DNA from: Ruminococcus sp.
GTDB lineage: Bacteria > Bacillota > Clostridia > Oscillospirales > Ruminococcaceae
DNA: 64,000 nt
NCBI GenBank assembly: GCA_021199375.1
Contig: JAJQIB010000035.1
Span: 1 to 64,000 of the forward strand
Direction of reading: 5' to 3'
Shown: piece after piece, positions 23,899 to 32,663 of the stretch
How the letters are laid out: the number at the start of each line of letters is the position of its first letter
Position numbering within the stretch: position 1 is the first letter of the stretch
Position numbers and translations under genes: made by a program
Notes under the pieces: model-generated
The model's database searches: none
Told to the model about the DNA's origin: nothing
What the model saw: only the letters and a program-made list of their open reading frames with translations

Positions 23899-25052
23899 TT
23901 TGACTCCTCCTTCAAAATATCTCCAGCCGTGCTTCCTGCCAAAATCCCGATGGGTAAGCAGATGGAAAACACGATGCTTATTATTAAAATCACAATGCAA
24001 ATCGCAATCTGCCAAAGGTCCAGATCACATATTACATTGAATAATTTTGACTCGTTTATTATTTTTGCGGCTAGCATTGATATAGCCAAAGAAATCACAC
24101 AAATTACAGTGTTGTTTATGAGACTTATCTGCAAGCATTGCGACCATTTTGAACCGCATACATAAAAAATTGAATATGTCCTTAGAGAGCTTTTGGTTTG
24201 AATAACCGCCGCTGCTGCCGAGCTTATAATTGCAAGAACAAGTATGCAAATGCAAACGGGAAGTATCAGTAATATATCAGAGCGAATATAGCTTAGGCTA
24301 TTTACATTAAGCTCATCATTTAGTCCAATAAGGTTACCGCTAAAGGTATAAAGCGTGCGATGAAGCTCGCTTTTTTCGTTATCAGTAAGTCCATCCTTGT
24401 AGCTTACAAACATCACTCCGCTTGGGTTATATGATATTTCATTTTTATCCGCACAGCTTGTCGAGATGTAAAGCTTAGTTCCATTTGTCTCCTCGTATAA
24501 GTCGTTAAAATCATAAATTTCATTACTAATCGCAGAGGTGTTAATTACCTTTTCATTTTCGGCTAAAATACCAACAATGGGAAAGCTAAGCCTTGCTCCT
24601 TTATCATCGTAAAGCGTTATTGTATCACCGACATGGTATTTATCGGTGTAGGAAGATATAATTCCATTGCCCTTTGCAATGTCATCCCATTTTCCACTTG
24701 ACATTGATGGAGTGTACAGTGAAATCATATTGTCATTGTACGCATAAACACAAGTGTTGTTTGAGTCATTAGAGGCGTATAATTCACAAGCTGCACTGCC
24801 GTAAACGTTGTCTATGTTATCGCTTGAATTTTCCACTTCTTCAAAATCAAAGGATTCAAACAAAGCTGAGCCTGTAAATGCACAAACTCCATCAGAAGAA
24901 AGTAGATTTCTTAGTGGCAGATAATATTCAATTTTCGACAAAACAGACGAAACACAAATAATCGCAAGCACAAGTGTGACGATAAGCTGTAAGCAAACGA
25001 AAGCATTTGCACATATATTTCTTTTCATAAGCTTAAAAGCAGCCTTAAACAT
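23895..25052 (-). CDS. FtsX/MacB-type ABC permease A
   Basis: The 385-residue protein has one N-terminal membrane helix (about 13-37), a large extracytoplasmic domain (about 40-265) and three C-terminal helices, with the second followed by a short cytoplasmic segment (VIQTKSSLRTYSIFYVCGSK) typical of the FtsX domain. It is a paralogue of permease A' at 26246: both begin with NI(R/C), a LQL helix and a segment ending LL.DG. The start has AGAGAGGTGA upstream and lies 6 bp after the previous gene. It pairs with the downstream ATPase through an ATGA overlap. This family moves or senses peptides and lipoproteins rather than importing sugars. Confidence 0.85.
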   Translation of the reverse strand: MFKAAFKLMKRNICANAFVCLQLIVTLVLAIICVSSVLSKIEYYLPLRNLLSSDGVCAFTGSALFESFDFEEVENSSDNIDNVYGSAACELYASNDSNNTCVYAYNDNMISLYTPSMSSGKWDDIAKGNGIISSYTDKYHVGDTITLYDDKGARLSFPIVGILAENEKVINTSAISNEIYDFNDLYEETNGTKLYISTSCADKNEISYNPSGVMFVSYKDGLTDNEKSELHRTLYTFSGNLIGLNDELNVNSLSYIRSDILLILPVCICILVLAIISSAAAAVIQTKSSLRTYSIFYVCGSKWSQCLQISLINNTVICVISLAISMLAAKIINESKLFNVICDLDLWQIAICIVILIISIVFSICLPIGILAGSTAGDILKEESK

Positions 25053-25058
25053 AACGCA

Positions 25059-26231
25059 TCACCTCTCTTTAAACTGTTCGAGCGGACTGCGATTTAGCTT
25101 TGAGGTCATCATAAGATTTGAAATCACATATGTTACGCCGAGAAATAGAATCAGTATGATGCCGCATGCTTTTAAGCTATATACATCATCTATGTACACA
25201 AAGCTGCTCTTTAGCTTGTCAGTTGCAAATGAAAAATACACAAATGCCGATATCCCAAATGAGCAAAGGGACATAAGCATTACTTCTGATATAAAAATAT
25301 GCCTTGCCTTTTTTATAGTGCATCCGCATAGTCGGAATATTGCAAGCATTCCATTTCTTGTATCTAAAATGTATCTGTATAGTAGCATAAGCGTTATCGC
25401 TGAAAGCACTGAGAGCATAATAGCAAGGAGCATTATAGAGTTGTAAAAAGGCAGATTATCGCTCACAGTATCTATTTCGGGCACAACTGCATAATTTCCA
25501 AACACGTCCTCACACGTTTGCTTGATTGAATTATAGGTGTCCTCGCTCATAAGATTTTCTACTCCAAAGCATATCTCCGTTATGCCATCGAGCGTATCAG
25601 GAGAGCCTTCATATGGAATTGACACCATATCATCCATAAAATCAATTCCACAAACCTCATAGCTTTCACCATCTATCATGACAGTTTTTCCGACATAGCT
25701 TTCATCAAACATACATGGTAAAATAGCAACATGCTTACCTTTAGCAAAATCATCAACAGAATAGATCTCTCCATAAGCGAGCGGTGAATTATCGTAAGAT
25801 ACACTGTAAGGAACAAAAGCAGCATTCTCGCTTGAATATTGCAATCTAAAAGCTATCTCACCAAAAAATTCATCATTAGATAACAAGTCGCTCGAAGTTA
25901 AGTAAGCCACATAATAGATGTATTCAATATCTGTTAAAACAGATGTATCTATTTTATCTAAGAGCTTTTTTATTTGCGCATTGTCGGTTTGCCCATCACA
26001 GTATAAATACACATTGCCATCATCGTCCGTTTGCTGCTCGACTATATTTCCAAATGAAACGGTAAGATCGCTAATGCTCAGATTTTCATTTTTTACAAGC
26101 TTGAAGTTTTGGAAGGCACCATAGGACATAAGTATTACAAATGCCGCCGAAAGCTGACAGATTAAAAATAAAATGAATATCATAGTGTTTCTTTGTGCAA
26201 ATTGCTTAATATTTTTTATTGTGTATCGCAT
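25059..26231 (-). CDS. FtsX/MacB-type ABC permease B
   Basis: The 390-residue protein has an N-terminal helix (about 16-38), an extracytoplasmic domain (about 40-270) and three C-terminal helices. The conserved segment between helices two and three reads ILDTRNGMLAIFRLCGCTIK. It is a paralogue of permease B' at 27541, which has the matching segment ISRQRQMTIMRLCGGISS. The two B-type subunits also share the order of blocks in the outer domain (SYITCFSST in one, IYYVAYLTSS in the other). Its start follows the A' gene by 14 bp with a weak AGAAGA site. The A and B subunits probably form heterodimers. Confidence 0.83.
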   Translation of the reverse strand: MRYTIKNIKQFAQRNTMIFILFLICQLSAAFVILMSYGAFQNFKLVKNENLSISDLTVSFGNIVEQQTDDDGNVYLYCDGQTDNAQIKKLLDKIDTSVLTDIEYIYYVAYLTSSDLLSNDEFFGEIAFRLQYSSENAAFVPYSVSYDNSPLAYGEIYSVDDFAKGKHVAILPCMFDESYVGKTVMIDGESYEVCGIDFMDDMVSIPYEGSPDTLDGITEICFGVENLMSEDTYNSIKQTCEDVFGNYAVVPEIDTVSDNLPFYNSIMLLAIMLSVLSAITLMLLYRYILDTRNGMLAIFRLCGCTIKKARHIFISEVMLMSLCSFGISAFVYFSFATDKLKSSFVYIDDVYSLKACGIILILFLGVTYVISNLMMTSKLNRSPLEQFKER

Positions 26232-26245
26232 GGCATTTTCTTCTA

Positions 26246-27544
26246 TTATTCGTTATCTGACTTTAGCGTTTCGCTTAACGTTTTTGTTCTCACTAAAGCA
26301 CATGGTGTTACACATGAAACCAAGATATAGAGCGCAAAAATCGCAATACAAACTAAAAGTCCCCAAACGCTCGGCTTGATCACAACTGCTTCTATGCTGT
26401 AAATTATAGCAAAAGCGATAAGAGAAATTACCAGCGAAATAAAACATATAAATGTATTGTAAATCACGCTTATCGTCATCAAGCTTCTCTTTTTTGCTCC
26501 ACACAGATAAAGCACCGAGTAGTTTTTAAGATTAGTTTTAGAATTTATGGCATTTACACTTACTGAGCCTACAAGAACCAGTATCAAAGCGGCAATCATT
26601 ATCGGGAAAATAGTGTAAAGCTCGTCATAAACATATTTAATGCTGTTTTGATTTATCTTTGAAATCTGCATCTCAAAATCCAAAATCTGCAAATTTTCGC
26701 TTATATATTTTCTGTTAAAAAGCTTTTCGTCGTCCGTTATATTGTCATTATATTTTATAAAAAGCGAATCAGACATCACATCCTGTTCACCTGTTTTCTC
26801 CCACTCACTATCAAGGAAAAACAACACCGGCATGTTGTATACCACTTCATTAGGTTCGTATCCGTCCATCTCAAAATATTCTTTAATTCCCTCATCGCTT
26901 AAACCATTGTTTTCAAGCTCATCACGTAATAGATTAAAATGGCGACTTAGCATTGATTTGTAGTTTTGCTCGTTATCGCTAAAATTACGATTTTTGGCAA
27001 GGTATTCTTCGTTATCGGCAATAATTCCTACAATTTCTACATTTATAGAGGAATACTCGCCTTCAAAGCTTACGACATCTCCAACCTCATATCCAAAGCT
27101 GTTTGCGGTTATAACAGCCTTGGCAATGTCACCTGAATTATCAGAATCAGTTATCCACACTCCATCTTTTGTTTCAGGCACAAAAAGATTTGCGGCATAA
27201 TCATCATAGACAAATACTTGCACTGACATATTTCCGCTATCTGTAGTTTGAAGATTGGTGAAATTTACAGTTGAAATAAAATCTATATTTTTAAGATTTT
27301 CTTTTATTTCATCTGTGCTTTCGATAATATCACCATCTTCATTATTAAGAAAATATCCGCCGCAGTAAATTCCGTCACCGTCAAGTAAGGGTTCTAGCTT
27401 TTGGTATGATCTTAGCTTTTCTTCAATTGCAGAAATTGTCATAACTCCAAGGACGAAAACTGCTGCAAGCTGCAATATTATAAGCAGATTTATAAACAGA
27501 TGCTTTCTTATATTGTTTTTTGTTATTTTAAGATACATTTTCAT
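26246..27544 (-). CDS. FtsX/MacB-type ABC permease A'
   Basis: The 432-residue protein is a longer version of permease A. It has an N-terminal helix (about 15-38), an outer domain (about 45-320) with an extra charged stretch, and three helices carrying INSKTNLKNYSVLYLCGAKK between the second and third. Its start overlaps the upstream permease stop as ATGA and is preceded by GGAGGAT at 9 nt. The tight overlap with B' matches the arrangement of A with the ATPase and suggests that the two permease pairs arose by duplication of an A-B unit. No separate ATPase accompanies this pair. Confidence 0.83.
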   Translation of the reverse strand: MKMYLKITKNNIRKHLFINLLIILQLAAVFVLGVMTISAIEEKLRSYQKLEPLLDGDGIYCGGYFLNNEDGDIIESTDEIKENLKNIDFISTVNFTNLQTTDSGNMSVQVFVYDDYAANLFVPETKDGVWITDSDNSGDIAKAVITANSFGYEVGDVVSFEGEYSSINVEIVGIIADNEEYLAKNRNFSDNEQNYKSMLSRHFNLLRDELENNGLSDEGIKEYFEMDGYEPNEVVYNMPVLFFLDSEWEKTGEQDVMSDSLFIKYNDNITDDEKLFNRKYISENLQILDFEMQISKINQNSIKYVYDELYTIFPIMIAALILVLVGSVSVNAINSKTNLKNYSVLYLCGAKKRSLMTISVIYNTFICFISLVISLIAFAIIYSIEAVVIKPSVWGLLVCIAIFALYILVSCVTPCALVRTKTLSETLKSDNE

Positions 27545-28686
27545 TTTTCATATCCTCCAATCTCCTTGCCTAAGCTTTTATGAAGCAGGATCAAGTTAAG
27601 AAGATATGAGACAGCACAATAGATAACTATTATTTCAGCATAAATTAGCACGCTGTAGGCATCATTTATAACCGAAAATCTTTCGCTTAATATAGGCAGC
27701 AAAAGCTTATCATATGTTAAAGCTGAAAGAACGCTTATTGGTATCATTATTAGCAGAATCTCATTAGCTGTTGATATGCACAGATTAGAGCTTATTCCTC
27801 CGCAAAGGCGCATAATGGTCATTTGCCTTTGACGGCTAATTATTATGTAGTTATATAAAATCGAGATATTCAGTGCCGATAAAAGACCAATTAAAACTGA
27901 AATCAAAATAACAGTAAGATAATATGAATTATTTGATTTTAAATCCATCTGCGTCTCGTTCACCGTTACGCTGTCGCCAAAATAATTTGTTATGCTTTTG
28001 GTAAATGCGTCATACTCCGATTCGGTTATTTTTTTATTCAGTGAAAAATATACTCCATCGAATAGCTCTGCGTTATCTGGAATTGAGTTTAAGGGGACAT
28101 ATACGCTGTAAAAATAATAGTCACTATTGTTAGGATTTATAACACCAATTACATCGTACTGTTCGCCAAATATTGTAACAGTGTCGGAATATTCAGGAGA
28201 AGGTGCTGTTTGGAACTCATTTCCAGATCCCATTACTATTGCCTTTTTCTCGCCATCTGAAAACTCTTCTTGTGTAAAAAATCGCCCATCCTTAAGTATT
28301 AAATCATCTATCATTGGGTCAAAAACTTCGTTTGAGTATTCAAGCGAACCGTTTTCGTACTGAATATAAAATGCAAGGGGAGCTTCTTCATCTATTCCGC
28401 TTACCTGAGTCGAACTAAAGCAGGTTATGTACGATACGTTTTTTAGCGTTTCATCTGAAAGTGATTCGACATAGTCCTGTAAATCACCCTTAGTAACATC
28501 ATCCAAAATCGTAAAGCTTACCACATAGGTGTCAATCTCAGAGTCTTCAATGTTTTTGTTATACTGATAAAAAAGCCCAACTCCGAAAAACATCACATTA
28601 AAAGAAACATACATTAAAATCGCCAATATTATAAACATTGATGTGGAATTTTTCGCAAGGCTTTTTAGATTTAGCAGTGTATACAT
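27541..28686 (-). CDS. FtsX/MacB-type ABC permease B'
   Basis: The 381-residue protein is the first gene of the operon. It has a membrane helix (about 18-40), an outer domain (about 45-255) with acidic segments, and three C-terminal helices with the FtsX-type cytoplasmic loop SRQRQMTIMRLCGG. AAGGAG lies 6 nt before the ATG, and a consensus promoter lies 46 bp upstream. It is a paralogue of permease B. Its ECD differs strongly from that of B, which suggests that the two permease pairs recognise different partners. Confidence 0.83.
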   Translation of the reverse strand: MYTLLNLKSLAKNSTSMFIILAILMYVSFNVMFFGVGLFYQYNKNIEDSEIDTYVVSFTILDDVTKGDLQDYVESLSDETLKNVSYITCFSSTQVSGIDEEAPLAFYIQYENGSLEYSNEVFDPMIDDLILKDGRFFTQEEFSDGEKKAIVMGSGNEFQTAPSPEYSDTVTIFGEQYDVIGVINPNNSDYYFYSVYVPLNSIPDNAELFDGVYFSLNKKITESEYDAFTKSITNYFGDSVTVNETQMDLKSNNSYYLTVILISVLIGLLSALNISILYNYIIISRQRQMTIMRLCGGISSNLCISTANEILLIMIPISVLSALTYDKLLLPILSERFSVINDAYSVLIYAEIIVIYCAVSYLLNLILLHKSLGKEIGGYEK

Positions 28687-28731
28687 TGTCGCTCCTTGTA
28701 AAATAAAATTTTATCTCCCCCTAATATTATT

Positions 28732-28760
28732 ATTATAATATCTAAGCCTTTAAATGTCAA
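28732..28760 (-). promoter_or_regulatory. consensus promoter of the FtsX-type ABC operon
   Basis: On the minus strand TTGACA (28760-28755), a 17-bp spacer and TATAAT (28737-28732) form a perfect sigma-A promoter. No clear operator repeat was seen next to it. Confidence 0.85.
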
Positions 28761-28918
28761 TCAATTTTAAGGAGATTTCTTGTTTTTTGTATATTTGCAC
28801 AAAATACCATATTATCATTTGTGAAATTCAACAAACCGTATATTTTACAATCAGAGCAGTCCAAAAGAGCAATATATCGAATTTTTAGGCATGAAATGCG
28901 GCTTTTTGGCACAAAAGC

Positions 28919-28951
28919 AAAAAATAAAAGGGCACACAAAAGTGCGCCCTT
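28919..28951 (-). terminator. intrinsic terminator after the HPr gene
   Basis: On the minus strand AAGGGCGCAC pairs with GTGTGCCCTT around a TTTT loop and is followed by TTATTTTTTG. Confidence 0.8.
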
Positions 28952-28975
28952 CACAAAAAAGTTTCAACATTTAAC

Positions 28976-29248
28976 TTATCTAGCGTCCTCGGAGAAACCG
29001 CTGTCAACCAAATCAACCAGACCTTCAACAGCTGCCTGCTCGTCAGCTCCGTCAGCAATAATTCTGATGGATGTTCCGCCAACGATACCGAGTGTAAGAA
29101 TACCCAGCAAGCTCTTAGCGTTTACCCTTCTGTCCTCTTTCTCAATCCAGATTGACGACTTGAATTCGTTAGCCTTCTGAATGAAAAATGTTGCGGGACG
29201 TGCGTGTAGACCTACCTGATTTTGAACAACTACATCTTTAACGTACAT
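28976..29248 (-). CDS. ptsH: phosphocarrier protein HPr
   Basis: The 90-residue protein is the general histidine phosphocarrier of the sugar phosphotransferase system. The active-site His lies in QVGLHARPATFF and the regulatory serine in NAKSLLGILTLG, so both enzyme I phosphorylation and HPr kinase control are possible; this argues for HPr rather than the His-less Crh. The ATG at 29248 is chosen because GGAGAGG lies 5 nt upstream; an ATG 18 bp earlier lacks a site. It stands alone with its own promoter and terminator, without ptsI beside it. Confidence 0.92.
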   Translation of the reverse strand: MYVKDVVVQNQVGLHARPATFFIQKANEFKSSIWIEKEDRRVNAKSLLGILTLGIVGGTSIRIIADGADEQAAVEGLVDLVDSGFSEDAR

Positions 29249-29328
29249 AAAAACCTCTCCAATCATAATCCATAGATTTTCGTTTTACTTTGCCTTATTT
29301 GACAATAATTAGTAAAAAGATGGTATTA

Positions 29329-29342
29329 TACAAGAGCTTGTA
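29329..29342. promoter_or_regulatory. quasi-palindrome in the HPr leader
   Basis: TACAAG and CTTGTA flank a 2-nt centre, 15-28 nt downstream of the predicted transcription start of the HPr gene. It could be an operator or a small RNA hairpin. No known regulator motif is matched. Confidence 0.25.
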
Positions 29343-29363
29343 CAATAACCCTTTCATATAATA

Positions 29364-29392
29364 ATTATACCCCGAACTTTTCAATTAGTCAA
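29364..29392 (-). promoter_or_regulatory. promoter of the HPr gene
   Basis: On the minus strand TTGACT (29392-29387), a 17-bp spacer and TATAAT (29369-29364). The predicted leader is about 110 nt. Confidence 0.7.
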
Positions 29393-29554
29393 CACGAAAA
29401 TTAAACAAAGCTGTCTTTTTCAAAAAAATTCTGTTGTTTTGACAAAATCTAATCTCATTTTTGGGAGTTTGATTGTGCATAAATGCCAAATTCATTTTGA
29501 ATTTATGTGAATCCGTACAAATTTACTTAATATTTTCGAGTTGAAAAATATTTT

Positions 29555-30298
29555 TTACACATTTTCTTTCAAAAAATCTCCAAGTTCATTGTGCAAAATG
29601 CACAAATCATCATCTGAAAGTGTAAGCTTTTCAAGCATGTCGGGGCGTTTTTTTGCTGTTGTAATAAGCGACTGCTCTTTCCGCCATTTCAATATATTAG
29701 CATGATTACCTGAAAGCAGCACCTCGGGCACTCTTTCGCCCTCCCACACCTCTGGACGAGTGTACTGTGGATACTCAAGCAACCCGTCAAAATGACTTTC
29801 ATCCTCGTAGCAATCGGGCTGAGAAAGCACACCGTCAAGTGTGCGAACAACGCTGTCGATAAGCACCAGCGCAGGAAGCTCGCCTCCTGATACTACATAG
29901 TCGCCAATTGAGATTTCCTCATCCACAATTTTGTCAATAACTCTCGCATCCACACCCTCATAGTGTCCGCATAGAATAAAGATTTCGTCCATTTGCGCTA
30001 GCTCTAATGCCTTTGCCTGCGTAAGCGTTCTGCCCTGCGGCGACATATATATTACGTGCGGATTTCTTCCTTCACAAACAGATTTGTAGCAGTCGTAAAT
30101 AGGCTGTGCCTGCATAAGCATACCCTGGCGCTCGCTGTATGGAGCGTCATCTACACGTCTGTGCTTGTCGAGTGTATAGTCACGTATGTTGTGACAGTGA
30201 GCCTCAAACAAGCCCTTCTTACGTGCTCTGCCAATTATGCTTTCGTTAAGAGCAGACTCCATAAATTCAGGAAAAAGCGTTGCTATGTCAAATCTCAT
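29555..30298 (-). CDS. trmD: tRNA (guanine-37-N1)-methyltransferase TrmD
   Basis: The 247-residue protein methylates G37 next to the anticodon using S-adenosylmethionine and prevents frameshifting. The trefoil-knot SAM-binding region is visible as FILCGHYEGVDARVID and EISIGDYVVSGGELPALVLID (about residues 105-150), and the C-terminal domain carries PEVLLSGNHANILKWR. The Shine-Dalgarno GGAGG lies 7 nt upstream. It is the last gene of an operon with rimM (12 bp upstream), nth and a LysR gene. The ribosomal protein genes rpsP and rplS that often flank rimM-trmD are absent here. Confidence 0.96.
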   Translation of the reverse strand: MRFDIATLFPEFMESALNESIIGRARKKGLFEAHCHNIRDYTLDKHRRVDDAPYSERQGMLMQAQPIYDCYKSVCEGRNPHVIYMSPQGRTLTQAKALELAQMDEIFILCGHYEGVDARVIDKIVDEEISIGDYVVSGGELPALVLIDSVVRTLDGVLSQPDCYEDESHFDGLLEYPQYTRPEVWEGERVPEVLLSGNHANILKWRKEQSLITTAKKRPDMLEKLTLSDDDLCILHNELGDFLKENV

Positions 30299-30310
30299 GC
30301 AAGCACCTCC

Positions 30311-30823
30311 TTATATGTCAAAAAGCCCATCAAGCGGTGTGATTTTCATAACTCCGCCTTCAATATCGACCTCGTCTATAACCTGCTCAATGGCGGGAAC
30401 AAGCAGCAGCTTCCCTTCATCTGTAGTCACATGATACACATCGTTAGCACCTGTTTCAGTGACATCTGTTAGCCTGCCGTACCGTTCGCCTGTAGCTGTG
30501 TCTACCACATCAAGCCCGATAAGATCTGCAATAAAGTAGCTGCCTTCCTCAAGCTCAACGTCGTCACGGTTCATGTAAAGTATTCTGTTGCGAAGCTTTT
30601 GAGCTTCCTCCGGAGTATTTGCTCCTTCAATCTTCATGATAACCATGTTTTTCTGAACGCGGGCAGATTCAACTGTCACTGGTGTGCCGCTTTTCCAATA
30701 AAGTGTTTCGAACTCACAGAGCAGCTCAGGGGTATCGCACCACGGCATTACCTTAAATTCGCCCTTTAGGCCGAATACGGAGGTTATTTTTCCTATCTCA
30801 AGAAGTTTTGATTTTTCTGTCAT
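30311..30823 (-). CDS. rimM: 16S rRNA processing protein RimM
   Basis: The 170-residue protein assists maturation of the 30S subunit head. It has the RimM N-terminal beta-barrel (about 1-90, beginning LEIGKITSVFGLKGEFKV) and a PRC-barrel domain (about 97-170, SYFIADLIGLDVVDTATGE). The pairing with trmD is widely conserved. The Shine-Dalgarno is GAGGAG. The gap to nth is 17 bp. Confidence 0.95.
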   Translation of the reverse strand: MTEKSKLLEIGKITSVFGLKGEFKVMPWCDTPELLCEFETLYWKSGTPVTVESARVQKNMVIMKIEGANTPEEAQKLRNRILYMNRDDVELEEGSYFIADLIGLDVVDTATGERYGRLTDVTETGANDVYHVTTDEGKLLLVPAIEQVIDEVDIEGGVMKITPLDGLFDI

Positions 30824-30840
30824 TATATGCTCCTCATTCT

Positions 30841-31488
30841 TTAAAGTTTACTCTTAGAAGGACAAATACCGCTTAACTCGCATATTTCGCATTTTTGTCC
30901 CCTTGCCTTACAGATCTCTCTTCCGAAAAGCACAAGTCTGTGGCAAAATCCGTTTGATTTTTGTGGATCTAAAATCTCACGCAGCTCATTTTCTGTTTTT
31001 AGCGGATTGTCGCTAGTTGTAAGTCCTAGCCTTTTACAAATTCTGATACAGTGTGTATCGGTTACTATAGCAGGCTTGCTGTAGACGTCTCCCATAATGA
31101 GATTTGCGGTTTTTCTTCCGATTCCTGAAAGAGTAGTAAGCTCATCAAGAGTTTTCGGAAGCTCGCCGCCGAAGCTGTCTACAATCTGTCTGCACATCTC
31201 GACTATTGACTTAGCCTTAGTCTTATACAATCCACACGGCTTAATAATTCTTTCAATATCAGTTATATCGGCATTTGCAAAGTCCTCGATTGTGTGATAT
31301 TTATCAAATAGCTCCTTTGTGACTATGTTTACTCTTGCATCTGTGCATTGTGCTGAAAGCCTAGCTGCTATCATAAGCTCATGTGGTTTACTGTATGTAA
31401 GAGAGCAGAGCGCATCAGGATACTTTTCCTCTAAAATCTCGACTGCTTTTGCTGCTCTTTCCTTTTTAATGGTATTATCCTCATTCAT
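30841..31488 (-). CDS. nth: endonuclease III (DNA glycosylase/AP lyase)
   Basis: The 215-residue protein removes oxidised pyrimidines in base-excision repair. The helix-hairpin-helix LTTLSGIGRKTANLI precedes the catalytic Asp region VTDTHCIRICKRL, and the C-terminus has the four-Cys [4Fe-4S] cluster pattern C-x6-C-x2-C-x5-C (CKARGQKCEICELSGICPS). The predicted catalytic Lys is in the hairpin region. Shine-Dalgarno AGGAG lies 7 nt upstream in the 13-bp gap after the LysR gene. Confidence 0.95.
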   Translation of the reverse strand: MNEDNTIKKERAAKAVEILEEKYPDALCSLTYSKPHELMIAARLSAQCTDARVNIVTKELFDKYHTIEDFANADITDIERIIKPCGLYKTKAKSIVEMCRQIVDSFGGELPKTLDELTTLSGIGRKTANLIMGDVYSKPAIVTDTHCIRICKRLGLTTSDNPLKTENELREILDPQKSNGFCHRLVLFGREICKARGQKCEICELSGICPSKSKL

Positions 31489-31501
31489 TTTCTATCTCCT
31501 G

Positions 31502-32410
31502 TTAAAGCGGCGGCAAAATATCCGTATCGGTAAGTGCTTCGGTAAATGCAGCCATAATATCGTTTGTTTCATATTCAACATCAGTGATAAGACATATGCT
31601 TCGTGAAGGAATTTGTTCCTTGAGCTTAACCTCAAACACTCGTCCTGAATCTATATCCTCCTGGGCAAGCCTTCTTGGTACAAAGCCTAAGCCAAGATTG
31701 CTTCGAACAAGAGGAAGCACCTGACTTATCGAGCCAAGCTCAATGTCCGGATTTAAAAGTATTCCGTACTGACGAAACAGCTTGTCGAAAAATCTGCGTG
31801 TAGTTCGTCCCTCCTCAAGAGTTATAAAGGTATAGTTGTTAAGCTCAGAGAGTGAAAGCTCCTTGCCCTTTAGCTGCTCGAAAGCAGATCCTGCCACCAG
31901 AATATCCTGAAGCTCGCCAAGCTCGGTGGTGTTTAGCTCATGCTGTGATACAAAGGGAGTAGTAACCACCGCCATATCTACAACATTTGTATGGACAGCC
32001 TCAATGGTTTCGGGTGTTGTCATATTATCTATTTTTAAATGTACAGCAGGATACTTCGCATGAAATTCACTTATGCGTGAGATTATTCGCTGCTGAAAGG
32101 CTGCATCGCTTATTGCTAGCCGCAAAATTCCTGAGCCCTCCTGCTGCATAAGAGAAAGCTCTTCAACTGCAGAGAAAAAATGCTTGCAGGCTATACGTAC
32201 ATGCTTATAAAGCTGCTGTCCCTCAGCTGTAAGCTCAACCCCCTTTTTTGAGCGTGTGAAAAGCTTACAGCCAAGCTCCTCCTCAAGGTTAGCGATTGAG
32301 CGGCTAACACTTGGCTGTGACAGATAAAGCGCATGTGCGGCTGATGTTATATTATGGTATTTTGCAACATAGTAAAATACTTTATAATGTTCAAAATTTA
32401 CATCTGACAT
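31502..32410 (-). CDS. LysR-family transcriptional regulator
   Basis: The 302-residue protein has an N-terminal winged helix-turn-helix (VFYYVAKYHNITSAAHALYL then QPSVSRSIANLEEELGC, about 10-60) and a substrate-binding-like effector domain (about 90-300). The ATG at 32410 is used because AAAGGA lies 10 nt upstream; a longer in-frame extension would overlap the promoter. It heads an operon with nth, rimM and trmD, so its own autoregulation would affect those genes. It lies divergent from the ATP synthase operon with 449 bp between. Its effector and targets are unknown. Confidence 0.9.
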   Translation of the reverse strand: MSDVNFEHYKVFYYVAKYHNITSAAHALYLSQPSVSRSIANLEEELGCKLFTRSKKGVELTAEGQQLYKHVRIACKHFFSAVEELSLMQQEGSGILRLAISDAAFQQRIISRISEFHAKYPAVHLKIDNMTTPETIEAVHTNVVDMAVVTTPFVSQHELNTTELGELQDILVAGSAFEQLKGKELSLSELNNYTFITLEEGRTTRRFFDKLFRQYGILLNPDIELGSISQVLPLVRSNLGLGFVPRRLAQEDIDSGRVFEVKLKEQIPSRSICLITDVEYETNDIMAAFTEALTDTDILPPL

Positions 32411-32453
32411 ATTTTGCGTTCCTTTCTTAAAAAGGTCGATTAACTCACATATT

Positions 32454-32482
32454 ATTCTATCATAGAGAGTAAAAATTGTCAA
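32454..32482 (-). promoter_or_regulatory. promoter of the LysR-nth-rimM-trmD operon
   Basis: On the minus strand TTGACA (32482-32477), a 17-bp spacer and TAGAAT (32459-32454). Confidence 0.75.
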
Positions 32483-32628
32483 ACTATTTTTTGAACAAAA
32501 ATGCACATTTTCGCTATTTTTCGTGCATTCTTTAAAAAATATGAGCCTTAATAACAAAATCTTTGTGTAAATCGACAATAAAATTTTATCCATAGAAAAA
32601 ACGAATATTTACCATGCAAAATATCTAT

Positions 32629-32657
32629 TTTACAAATAATCAAAAAAGTATTATAAT
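32629..32657 (+). promoter_or_regulatory. promoter of the ATP synthase operon
   Basis: TTTACA (32629-32634), a 17-bp spacer and TATAAT (32652-32657). Transcription from about 32664 would give a leader of almost 200 nt before atpB. Confidence 0.7.
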
Positions 32658-32663
32658 GATTTA

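Noticed and set aside
28757-28954. 65-codon minus-strand frame between the ABC operon promoter and the HPr gene
   Set aside because: It overlaps the -35 of the promoter and the HPr terminator, has no ribosome-binding site, and its composition is not protein-like.
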